From Bacillota bacterium (GTDB lineage Bacteria; Bacillota; Bacilli; Bacillales; Cytobacillaceae): a DNA stretch of 5,133 nt. Shown piece by piece: positions 1-5,083 of the stretch. Positions within the stretch are counted from its first letter, which is position 1. Each line of letters starts with the position of its first letter. The notes under the pieces were generated by a model, which saw only the letters and a program-made list of their open reading frames with translations, was not told the origin of the DNA and made no database searches. The position numbers and the translations under genes are program-made. The stretch covers positions 1-5,133 of the forward strand of contig JAEWDX010000174.1 in the NCBI GenBank assembly GCA_023389895.1, written 5' to 3'.

Positions 1-487
1 GAGCTTCCCCTCCTTGAAAATATCCTTGTTCGCTTAACTGCTTTTTAGCTTCTCTAACCCTAATTGAGGTTTTTTTACTTTCTCCTGCTGATTGCCAAAA
101 GCGAATGAAATTGATTAAAATGTCGGAATGGTCTTCTATTTTAGCTTGGCCCTCATTAACTGACCAAACCTCTATCCCTTGCTCGATCAAAAATTGCACG
201 ATAAAAGGAGTTTCATCTTCTCGTCTACCCAATCGGTCATACATAAAGACTAATAATAGATCAAATTCCTTCTTAAGTGCTCCTTCTCTAATAACGTTCA
301 TTTCATCTCTTTCATCAGCTTTCTTTGACCAACCAGATATGCCTCTTTCATATAATTCATTCGTTATTTGCCAATTCTCTTTTCTTTTCACAAATTCACG
401 ACAAGCATTTCTTTGCATTGGAATATCGTCATCTGTATTTACTTGTTTTTTTGATGATACACGATAAAGACACCAAACTCTTTTCAC
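1..487 (-). CDS. Large serine recombinase, N-terminal part (cut by the window edge)
   Basis: This is the N-terminal 162 residues of a serine site-specific recombinase; the 3' part lies beyond base 1. It starts with GTG at 487, preceded by AAGGTGG four bases upstream; no ATG with a ribosome binding site exists in this frame. Visible landmarks are YRVSSKKQ at residues 8-15 with the presumed nucleophile Ser11, an ERGISGW segment at 47-53, and the active-site helix motif DRLGRRED at 84-91. Residues about 1-150 form the catalytic resolvase fold. The last residues, GYFQGGEA, look like the entry into the recombinase DNA-binding domain typical of large serine integrases. Such enzymes cut and rejoin att sites to integrate or excise prophages and integrative elements. 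A 66-residue ORF ends 56 bases upstream on the same strand, probably in the same transcript. The family is clear; the specific element and whether the C-terminus is intact cannot be seen. Confidence 0.88.
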   Translation of the reverse strand, partial: MKRVWCLYRVSSKKQVNTDDDIPMQRNACREFVKRKENWQITNELYERGISGWSKKADERDEMNVIREGALKKEFDLLLVFMYDRLGRREDETPFIVQFLIEQGIEVWSVNEGQAKIEDHSDILINFIRFWQSAGESKKTSIRVREAKKQLSEQGYFQGGEA

Positions 488-543
488 GTAACCACCTTTT
501 TCCCGAATTACTATTAAACTATCATAATAAAAAAAGAACCACA

Positions 544-744
544 CTAAGAGTATAGTTCCGAAAAAAAAGCTTTTAATCCATCTTTTGCTCGTTTGTTTTT
601 TGCAGGATCCCTATTAAATATAAGATTAACTTTTACGAGATTATTTGAACAATCAATTAGACGCTCTTTCTCATTGTCTCGTTTATACACATATTTTATT
701 GTCCCTAGAGTTACTTCCCGAGGCTCATTCATCTCCATTCCCAT
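544..744 (-). CDS. Small hypothetical protein (66 aa) upstream of the recombinase
   Basis: I do not recognise this protein. It is 66 residues, soluble-looking and charged, with no signal peptide or membrane segment. It has a basic patch around residues 45-55 (RDPAKNKRAKDG) and ends in an amphipathic stretch, LKAFFSELYS. An in-frame TGA lies two codons before the ATG at 744, so that start is the longest possible. A strong AGGAGG sits 13 bases upstream of it, longer than ideal; ATG codons at residues 3 and 5 are alternatives but are even further away. A perfect TATAAT at 796-801 could be its -10 box. It lies 56 bases before the recombinase start and on the same strand. Small partners next to large serine recombinases can act as directionality factors, but nothing in the sequence demonstrates that here. 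Confidence 0.6.
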   Translation of the reverse strand: MGMEMNEPREVTLGTIKYVYKRDNEKERLIDCSNNLVKVNLIFNRDPAKNKRAKDGLKAFFSELYS

Positions 745-795
745 TTTTCAATGATGTCCTCCTCACCTCGCTGTCATATCGAATGGAATCCATAC

Positions 796-801
796 ATTAT
801 A
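796..801 (-). promoter_or_regulatory. Possible -10 box for the 66-aa ORF and recombinase
   Basis: On the minus strand this reads TATAAT, a perfect sigma-A type -10 hexamer, 51 bases upstream of the ATG at 744. About 17 bases further upstream only TAATAC is present, a poor -35, so the promoter call rests on the -10 alone and could be chance in AT-rich DNA. Confidence 0.35.
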
Positions 802-863
802 TTCCGAAAAATGAGGGAGTATTAATATTCTTTAAAACTACGTGGGATTTTGAAAAAAGTTAG

Positions 864-898
864 AGTAGCGGACTTAATCCCCTCGACCTTTTGCTACT
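864..898 (-). terminator. Weak terminator-like hairpin after the 44-codon ORF
   Basis: On the minus strand AGTAGC (898-893) pairs with GCTACT (869-864), with a loop of about 23 bases, followed by CTAACTTTTTTC. The stem is short and the loop long, but the T-run and its position just downstream of a small gene fit an intrinsic terminator. It also separates that ORF from the recombinase unit. Confidence 0.3.
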
Positions 899-924
899 TC
901 TTTCCCTTATTCCGACTGAGCTTC

Positions 925-1059
925 TCATTGCCGCGTTTTATCCTTTACGATTTTTATTTGTTTATTGTCGAAATAAATAATGACTGTGCCTTTTTTTGTC
1001 ATTTTATAACTGAATGGTTCTTCACTTAATTTATTGCGCTTATCTATTTCTCCCATCAT
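925..1059 (-). CDS. Small ORF (44 aa), possibly an internally deleted conserved hypothetical
   Basis: A 44-codon ORF begins MMGEIDKRNKLSEEPFSYKM. Its ribosome binding site is excellent: AAAGGAG at 1065-1071, five bases before the first ATG (1059) and eight before the second (1056). The protein is basic, with a predicted beta-rich middle (GTVIIYFDNKQIKIVKD), and has no membrane segment. I have a vague memory of longer Bacillus hypothetical proteins with this N-terminus that end in a GNFKRGNE-like tail. Consistent with that, the frame shifted by one base reads RGNEKLSRNKGKK and then stops at the weak hairpin (864-898). This suggests a deletion fused the N-terminal part out of frame to the old tail, so the ORF may be a remnant. 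Expression looks possible; function is unknown. Confidence 0.5.
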   Translation of the reverse strand: MMGEIDKRNKLSEEPFSYKMTKKGTVIIYFDNKQIKIVKDKTRQ

Positions 1060-1128
1060 GATTTCTCCTTTAATATAAAATTGAAAACTTATCTTGTTCA
1101 TTTTGTTAAAATATCCTCAAAAATACGA

Positions 1129-1161
1129 AACCTCCTATCAGATAAACATTAGTAGGAGGTT
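1129..1161 (-). terminator. Inverted-repeat hairpin, probable intrinsic terminator
   Basis: A 9-bp perfect inverted repeat, AACCTCCTA / TAGGAGGTT, surrounds a 15-base loop. Read on the minus strand it is followed by TCGTATTTTTGAG, a discontinuous T-tract. It lies 18 bases after the stop of the gene fragment at 1180-1290 and about 130 bases after the mhqD stop, so it likely terminates read-through from the detoxification operon. The plus-strand side has no T-rich tail. The stem is AT/GC mixed and moderate, and the T-tract is interrupted, so efficiency is uncertain. Confidence 0.5.
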
Positions 1162-1179
1162 ATTAAAGTTAAGGGATAT

Positions 1180-1290
1180 TTAGTTCAATATCACTTCTGC
1201 CTCGAATACATGACTATTCTTGACAGCGGGAATATTTTTGTACGTTTCCGTATCTTGGAGAGTTGTCTTCTTCTGAGTTATATATATGTC
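1180..1290 (-). pseudogene. Possible C-terminal remnant of an ABC siderophore substrate-binding protein
   Basis: Directly after the mhqD stop, the same reading frame continues open for 36 more codons to a TAA at 1180-1182. It contains TETYKNIPAVKNSHVFEAE. The pattern of a short helix, then I-x-AVKN-x-x-VFE, is typical of the C-terminal lobe of FhuD/FeuA-type iron-siderophore binding lipoproteins. No start codon or ribosome binding site is present. In such proteins this motif usually lies some tens of residues before the C-terminus, so the piece is probably truncated at both ends. A terminator-like hairpin follows at 1129-1161. I infer residual DNA from a lost iron-uptake gene; with so few residues this could also be chance resemblance. 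Confidence 0.35.
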
Positions 1291-1896
1291 TTATATTTTC
1301 ATTTCATACCATTTACTAGCTGCTTCAACTTCCATAGGAGTCAATTGGTGGCCTTTATTTTCCCAATGAAGTTCAACTTCGGCATCCGCCTTTTCCAATA
1401 ACTGTTGAAGCTCCATTGACTCGGATGGCGGACAAATCGGATCATTCGTTCCAGCTGCAATGAAGATGGATTTTCCAGATAAATTAGGAAGCTCTATTCC
1501 TCTTCTAGGAACCATTGGATGATGAAGGATGGCAGCTTTTAAGGAATTCTGATAGTGAAATAATAAGCTCGCAGCAATATTTGCTCCATTTGAATAACCA
1601 ATGGCAAGGATATTATCGCGATCAAACTCATACTTCACGGAAGTTTCATCAAGAAATTCATTTAATTCCTTCGTCTGAAAAATAAGATCTTCTTCATCGA
1701 ATACTCCTTCGGCCAATCTTTTAAAGAAGCGGGGCATTCCGTTTTCTAAAATATTTCCTCGCACACTTAATACAGAAGCGTCCTCATCTATTATTCCTGC
1801 AAGAGGCAATAAATCTAATTCATTACCACCAGTACCGTGAAGCAATAAAAGTGTTGGTTTCTGTGAATCTTTTCCTCTATTGAATATATGGTTCAT
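1291..1896 (-). CDS. mhqD: MhqD-type alpha/beta hydrolase (carboxylesterase family)
   Basis: A 201-residue cytosolic serine hydrolase of the phospholipase/carboxylesterase family. LLLLHGTGGNELD at residues 16-28 carries the oxyanion-hole HG. GYSNGAN at 100-106 is the nucleophile elbow with Ser102. GTNDPICP at 149-156 supplies Asp152, and NKGHQL at 180-185 supplies His183, so the triad is complete. The frame is open further upstream to 1974, but the start at 1896 is chosen because GGAGGAGAGG (1902-1911) lies just before it and the family begins with this short N-terminus. The ATG overlaps the TAA of the degraded dioxygenase by one base. In B. subtilis mhqD follows the dioxygenase gene mhqE and is repressed by MhqR, matching this order. 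The true substrate is not established; hydrolysis of ester products of hydroquinone breakdown is an inference. Confidence 0.88.
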   Translation of the reverse strand: MNHIFNRGKDSQKPTLLLLHGTGGNELDLLPLAGIIDEDASVLSVRGNILENGMPRFFKRLAEGVFDEEDLIFQTKELNEFLDETSVKYEFDRDNILAIGYSNGANIAASLLFHYQNSLKAAILHHPMVPRRGIELPNLSGKSIFIAAGTNDPICPPSESMELQQLLEKADAEVELHWENKGHQLTPMEVEAASKWYEMKI

Positions 1897-2195
1897 TATA
1901 GCCTCTCCTCCAAAACATGTACCTCCACAAAAGGCAAGGATTCTTCTAATTCTGCTCTTGTAGACTCTAACCATGACGGTAGCATCAAGCGTTTCCCAAG
2001 CTCAGTAGTTGATTCGTCAACAGCAAAACCTGGTGAGTCAATCGCCATTTAATAAGCTCAGCTTCATCCTTTGCCCGCCAAGCAATATGATGAACGGTTC
2101 CTGCTCCTATTAGACCTCGCTCAGAAGCGGAAAGTTTAATATCAATCGTATTTCCAAGCTGCGCTTCCGATTTAAACCTTAAATGTTTTTAGCAT
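1896..2195 (-). pseudogene. Degraded second VOC ring-cleaving dioxygenase (former mhqE-like gene)
   Basis: This is a relic of a second dioxygenase related to the intact mhqO product. AAGGGGAG followed six bases later by ATG (2195) looks like the original start, but only MLKTFKV is read before a stop. One base out of frame, from about 2188, 48 residues align without gaps to residues about 184-231 of the intact protein (roughly 25 identical), including GTVHHIAWRA. After a Trp codon near 2045 the frame shifts and resumes at DSPGFAVDEST, continuing through GKRLMLP to the natural C-terminus at 1896. About 180 codons are therefore missing at the front and about 35 internally. The inner deletion removes the metal-ligand Glu and the conserved Arg. 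The protein cannot be functional. Its position before mhqD matches B. subtilis mhqE-mhqD. Confidence 0.85.
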
Positions 2196-2233
2196 CTTTT
2201 GCTCCCCTTCTCTTCAAAAAAAGTAAATGGGTT

Positions 2234-2842
2234 TTATTTTGGTCGTATTATTTCGAAAACTTCCCCTATTTTCGCATAATTAGCACCAGCTAACCGACTT
2301 ACAGCTGCCAATCCTTTTGCATCAATTCGTCCATTTTCATAGAGAGCATTCTCAATATGAAATTGAATCACTTTGCCGATGATTAAATCACAACCGGGCT
2401 CATCCTTATCTCCTAATTCCAAAGAATGCTCTAGTACGCATTCCATGCGGATTTTTGCTTCTTGAATACCTAGGACTGTGATTTTTGTGCTCTCGACTTG
2501 TGTTAATCCTGCCAATTCCACCTCACTTTCATGAGGTGGAAGATTGGCAGCAGTTTGATTAATTTTCTCTACGTTTTGTTCATCCACAATATGAATGACA
2601 AATTCTCTCTTACTAAGTATATTTCTTGCTGTATCCTTCTGTTTCCCCCCTGAACGCTGAATGGATAAAGAAAGCATCGGGGGATTAGAAGATACAATAT
2701 TAAAGTAACTAAAAGGAGCACCGTTTAGAACGCCATCGTCAGATAAGGTCGTCACGAATGCAATTGGTCTTGGAATAATGCTTCCAACGAGAAGCTTATA
2801 ATTCTCCCTTTCCGTATTAGTAAGAGGATCAATAGAAAACAT
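2234..2842 (-). CDS. Flavin reductase-family FMN-binding split-barrel protein
   Basis: A 202-residue cytosolic protein of the flavin reductase / DIM6-NTAB family. The N-terminal half carries the family signature: GSIIPRPIAFVTT at residues 20-32, NGAPFSYFN at 40-48 and SSNPPML at 51-57, which shape the FMN pocket of the split barrel. KDTARNI follows at 69-75 and a conserved RLAGANYA near the C-terminus (183-190). Two ATGs compete, 2851 and 2842. The AAAGGA ribosome binding site abuts the first but is nine bases from the second, so 2842 is preferred. The gene starts 21 bases after mhqO and ends 38 bases before the relic dioxygenase, so it is in the operon. It may reduce FMN or quinones with NAD(P)H, or serve a partner; family members vary and the substrate cannot be read from sequence. 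It is not a member of the B. subtilis mhq operons as I know them. Confidence 0.85.
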   Translation of the reverse strand: MFSIDPLTNTERENYKLLVGSIIPRPIAFVTTLSDDGVLNGAPFSYFNIVSSNPPMLSLSIQRSGGKQKDTARNILSKREFVIHIVDEQNVEKINQTAANLPPHESEVELAGLTQVESTKITVLGIQEAKIRMECVLEHSLELGDKDEPGCDLIIGKVIQFHIENALYENGRIDAKGLAAVSRLAGANYAKIGEVFEIIRPK

Positions 2843-2863
2843 TGAAATCATTCCTTTCGACGA

Positions 2864-3802
2864 TTAATCTAATTTTCGAACGGTAAGCGGAATTAAACTA
2901 CGTTCCAGCTGCTCTCTATATTGTTCATATTGAGCAGGCAACATTAACTTTTCTCCCATTGTCGCTAGGGATTCATCATGTGCAAATCCTGGAGGATCAG
3001 TGGCAATTTCAAATAGAATTTCTCCAAACTCCCTAAAGTAAATCGCATTAAAGTAATTTCGATCTCGAACAGGGGTTACACCATACCCATTCTCAGCAAC
3101 ATATTTCTGCCATTCCAATTGATCTTGATCATCGCTTGCTCTCCATGCGATATGATGCACGGTTCCGACACCCATGCGGCCTCTTCCAGTTGCAGTTGCT
3201 TTTAAATCGATGATATTTCCAATATCAGCTGTAGAACGGAAGCGAATAAATTCTCCCTCTTGACCAACAAGTTCAAGTCCCATTATATTTTCTAACAAGT
3301 TTGCTGTTTTTTTCGGCTGAGCAGAAAATAAAGTTGCACCACCAAAACCTTTAATCGCTACTTCTGGGTGAACATCGCCAAAAGTCCAAGGATTGATTTC
3401 TCCTTCTTCTCGTTCAACAATTTCCAAATGTAATCCGTGTGGGTCATCAAATTGCAAGTACTGCTCTTCAAAGCGATTCGTTTTAGTAAAGGAAATATTG
3501 AACTTCTCTAATCTTTGTTCCCAGAATTTCATCGCTCCTCTAGGAATTACATAACTAGTAACGCCAACTTGACCGTCACCAATCAATCCTTGACGAGCTC
3601 CTACCCACGGGAAGAATGTGATAATCGTACCTGGTTTACCACCTTTATTGCCAAAATATAGATGGTAAGTATTTGGATCATCAAAATTTACCGTTTGTTT
3701 CACTAAACGCAAACCAAGAATTCCTGCATAAAAGTCTAGATTTTCCTGTGGATGACCTACAATCGCAGTAATGTGATGAATTCCCATTGTCTTTTTAGTC
3801 AT
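2864..3802 (-). CDS. mhqO: Ring-cleaving VOC dioxygenase (MhqO/MhqA/MhqE family)
   Basis: A 312-residue cytosolic non-heme Fe(II) dioxygenase made of two VOC (glyoxalase-fold) modules, residues about 6-130 and 150-285. It is expected to open the ring of hydroquinones and catechols such as 2-methylhydroquinone. Metal ligands are inferred by matching the related hydroquinone dioxygenase PcpA (His11, His227, Glu276): GIHHITA gives His9/His10, GTVHHIAWRA gives His216/His217, and ILFEIATDPPGF gives Glu265. Arg248 in RDRNYF matches the second-sphere Arg. All are present. The start at 3802 is chosen over the upstream 3841 because GGAGGA lies seven bases before it and the protein then begins just ahead of the first VOC strand, the family's normal length. 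It lies 42 bases after mhqN. The order mhqN-mhqO matches B. subtilis mhqNOP; the third gene, DoxX-like mhqP, is absent. It could equally be called mhqA or mhqE by similarity. Confidence 0.9.
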   Translation of the reverse strand: MTKKTMGIHHITAIVGHPQENLDFYAGILGLRLVKQTVNFDDPNTYHLYFGNKGGKPGTIITFFPWVGARQGLIGDGQVGVTSYVIPRGAMKFWEQRLEKFNISFTKTNRFEEQYLQFDDPHGLHLEIVEREEGEINPWTFGDVHPEVAIKGFGGATLFSAQPKKTANLLENIMGLELVGQEGEFIRFRSTADIGNIIDLKATATGRGRMGVGTVHHIAWRASDDQDQLEWQKYVAENGYGVTPVRDRNYFNAIYFREFGEILFEIATDPPGFAHDESLATMGEKLMLPAQYEQYREQLERSLIPLTVRKLD

Positions 3803-3844
3803 TTCTTTCTCCTCCAATTTTATAATAAAGTGAAACTTCAATCA

Positions 3845-4465
3845 TTAAATAAACTTTACAATTTCACCAACAGGTTTGCGATAACCACGTGGTTTTCTGC
3901 TCTCAACTTTTTCTTTTCCAAGTGTGATCATCATTACAACCTCTTGTGTTTCACTAGTCTTCGAGATTTCCTTTACAGCATCAGAATCAAATCCAATCAT
4001 TGGACAAGTATCCCAACCCTTTTCTTTAGCAGCTAACATAAACAGCATCGCTGACAGTGAAGCATTTCTTATCGCTTCTTCTTTTTGAAATTCAGCTCCT
4101 CTTGATACGTAAAATGAAATGGTATCATTCACCATAAAATCATATTCTTGTTCATTTACAATACCTAATAATTTTAAACTTTTATAAATTTTAGGAGCCT
4201 TTTGAAATGCTTTTTTATCTCCTAAAACGAGGATGACAGCTGAAGAACTCTTCACTTTATATTGTCCATATGCTGCTTCATGTAACCTTTCTTTCGTTTC
4301 CTCATCTGTTACTGCAATATAATTTGTATGTTGTAAATTAAATGCAGACGGTGCCAGCTTTACCAGCTCAAAAATTTCAGTTAGTTCCTGCTCCGTAATA
4401 GGATGATTAGGTAAAAAATTAGCTGCTGATCGTCTTTCTTTTACTATTTCAATAAAATCTGCCAT
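3845..4465 (-). CDS. mhqN: MhqN-type nitroreductase family flavoenzyme
   Basis: A 206-residue cytosolic FMN-dependent NAD(P)H nitroreductase/quinone reductase. KERRSAANFLPN at residues 9-20 supplies the phosphate-binding RRS. KLAPSAFNLQH at 36-46 is the conserved P-S-x-F-N-x-Q flavin contact. GWDTCPMIGFD at 150-160 and ITLGK with KPRGYRKP near 180-198 form the C-terminal flavin site. The likely role is two-electron reduction of quinones or nitroaromatics, avoiding semiquinone radicals. The start at 4465 (MADFIEIVKERR) is preferred because family members begin this way; an in-frame ATG at 4486 adds seven residues but has only a weak ribosome binding site. GGGGA lies about 11 bases before 4465, so the choice is not decisive. 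It heads the detoxification operon and has its own promoter and operator-like site at 4519-4547. Confidence 0.9.
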   Translation of the reverse strand: MADFIEIVKERRSAANFLPNHPITEQELTEIFELVKLAPSAFNLQHTNYIAVTDEETKERLHEAAYGQYKVKSSSAVILVLGDKKAFQKAPKIYKSLKLLGIVNEQEYDFMVNDTISFYVSRGAEFQKEEAIRNASLSAMLFMLAAKEKGWDTCPMIGFDSDAVKEISKTSETQEVVMMITLGKEKVESRKPRGYRKPVGEIVKFI

Positions 4466-4518
4466 AGCTTCTATATCCCCATTCATTAAATATTTCTCTG
4501 CTATTTATTCTAAATTAA

Positions 4519-4540
4519 GATATTACTAATTCGAGGTAAT
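4519..4540 (-). promoter_or_regulatory. Degenerate MhqR operator upstream of mhqN
   Basis: The plus strand here ends in AATTCGAGGTAAT. It matches the 22-bp palindrome in front of mhqR at 16 of 22 positions: one half-site is nearly perfect (one difference), the other is eroded. It occupies the spacer and -10 of the mhqN promoter, so a bound repressor would block RNA polymerase. Assignment to MhqR rests on similarity to the upstream palindrome. Confidence 0.65.
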
Positions 4541-4547
4541 TACTCAA
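4520..4547 (-). promoter_or_regulatory. Sigma-A-like promoter of the mhqN operon
   Basis: On the minus strand TTGAGT (4547-4542) and TAATAT (4525-4520) are separated by 16 bases, giving plausible though imperfect -35 and -10 boxes. The predicted transcript begins near 4513 and reaches the mhqN start after about 45 bases. The operator-like sequence lies between and over the boxes. Confidence 0.5.
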
Positions 4548-4559
4548 AAAAATTTTACC

Positions 4560-5015
4560 TCATAAATTCTGTGCGTAATATCCTAACTTTTTTAATTGGT
4601 CAATCATAACCTTTTTTTCATCTGTCGTTAAACCTGCACATATATCTTTAATGGCTAATTTATGCTTAGGAAAAACCGTATCCAATAATTCAGTTCCAGC
4701 ATTCGTAATGACAGCATAAGTAATACGTCGATCCTTCGGACAGGCTCTCCGCTTGATTAATTTTTTCTTTTCTAACTTATCGACCACATACGTAATACTG
4801 CTACTTGCAATCAATACCTTCTCACCGATTTTTTGTATCGGCTGATCACCCTTGCTGTAAATTAACTCTAGAACAGCAAATTCAGTCGGGTTTAGTCCTA
4901 AGCACTTTATATCTTCTTCCACACGTTTCTTTATTGAATTTAAGGCTTTCGTCAAAACGATAAATAACTTCAGGGATAATTCTTCCTCAGTATTATCTAT
5001 GTTTTTCTCGTCCAT
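4560..5015 (-). CDS. mhqR: MarR-family repressor MhqR of quinone/thiol-stress genes
   Basis: A 151-residue winged-helix regulator of the MarR family, acting as a dimer. Segments are an N-terminal dimerisation helix (residues 11-40), NPTEFAVLELIYSKG at 42-56, the helix-turn-helix with recognition helix ASSSITYVVDKLEKK at 70-84, and the wing RRACPKDRRITYAVIT at 89-104 with the DRR signature. C-terminal helices follow, ending KKLGYYAQNL. The sequence strongly resembles B. subtilis MhqR as I recall it. ATGs at 5024 and 5015 compete; AAAAGGA directly abuts the first but is nine bases from the second, so 5015 is preferred. A palindromic operator covers its own transcription start, implying autorepression. 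It has two cysteines, Cys38 and Cys92, the latter in the DNA-contacting wing. Its gene ends only 13 bases before the -35 of the mhqN promoter. Confidence 0.9.
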   Translation of the reverse strand: MDEKNIDNTEEELSLKLFIVLTKALNSIKKRVEEDIKCLGLNPTEFAVLELIYSKGDQPIQKIGEKVLIASSSITYVVDKLEKKKLIKRRACPKDRRITYAVITNAGTELLDTVFPKHKLAIKDICAGLTTDEKKVMIDQLKKLGYYAQNL

Positions 5016-5033
5016 CAGGATCATTCCTTTTCC

Positions 5034-5055
5034 ATTATCTCGAATTCGAGATAAT
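5034..5055. promoter_or_regulatory. MhqR-type operator, perfect palindrome
   Basis: TTATCTCGAATTCGAGATAA is an exact inverted repeat that extends to 22 bp with flanking A and T. It corresponds to the ATCTCGAATTCGAGAT-type operator described for MhqR in B. subtilis. It lies immediately downstream of the -10 box of the mhqR promoter, overlapping the expected transcription start, and ends just before the ribosome binding site. This position predicts tight negative autoregulation. Confidence 0.88.
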
Positions 5056-5083
5056 TATACAATAAACTTATTAGACTTGGCAA
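5054..5083 (-). promoter_or_regulatory. Sigma-A promoter of mhqR
   Basis: On the minus strand TTGCCA (5083-5078, five of six to consensus) and a perfect TATAAT (5059-5054) are spaced 18 bases apart. The predicted start lies near 5047, inside the palindromic operator, and the leader to the ATG at 5015 is about 30 bases. Confidence 0.75.

Noticed and set aside
732..757. TTG-initiated 8-codon leader in front of the 66-aa ORF
   Set aside because: AGGAGG is ideally spaced (six bases) from a TTG that reads eight codons and stops at the downstream ATG region. It could couple translation, but so short a frame has no independent support.
105..863. Plus-strand ORFs of 72-120 codons in the left part
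   Set aside because: They lie antisense to the recombinase and the 66-aa ORF, show low-complexity Ser/Phe/Leu-rich composition typical of reversed coding sequence, and have no convincing ribosome binding sites.
1210..1401. Plus-strand 63-codon ORF across the end of mhqD
   Set aside because: It is antisense to mhqD and the fragment behind it, hydrophobic only by reverse-complement composition, with no ribosome binding site.
1897..1974. N-terminal extension of mhqD starting at 1974
   Set aside because: The extra 26 residues are out-of-frame translation of the relic dioxygenase tail, lack a ribosome binding site at 1974, and are not part of the hydrolase fold.
3803..3841. Longer mhqO start at 3841
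   Set aside because: The 13 added residues precede the normal family N-terminus and read through the strong GGAGGA site that serves the start at 3802.
3752..4036. Plus-strand 94-codon ORF
   Set aside because: It is antisense to mhqN and the start of mhqO, rich in Phe/Asn/Ser as expected for a shadow frame, with no supporting signals.
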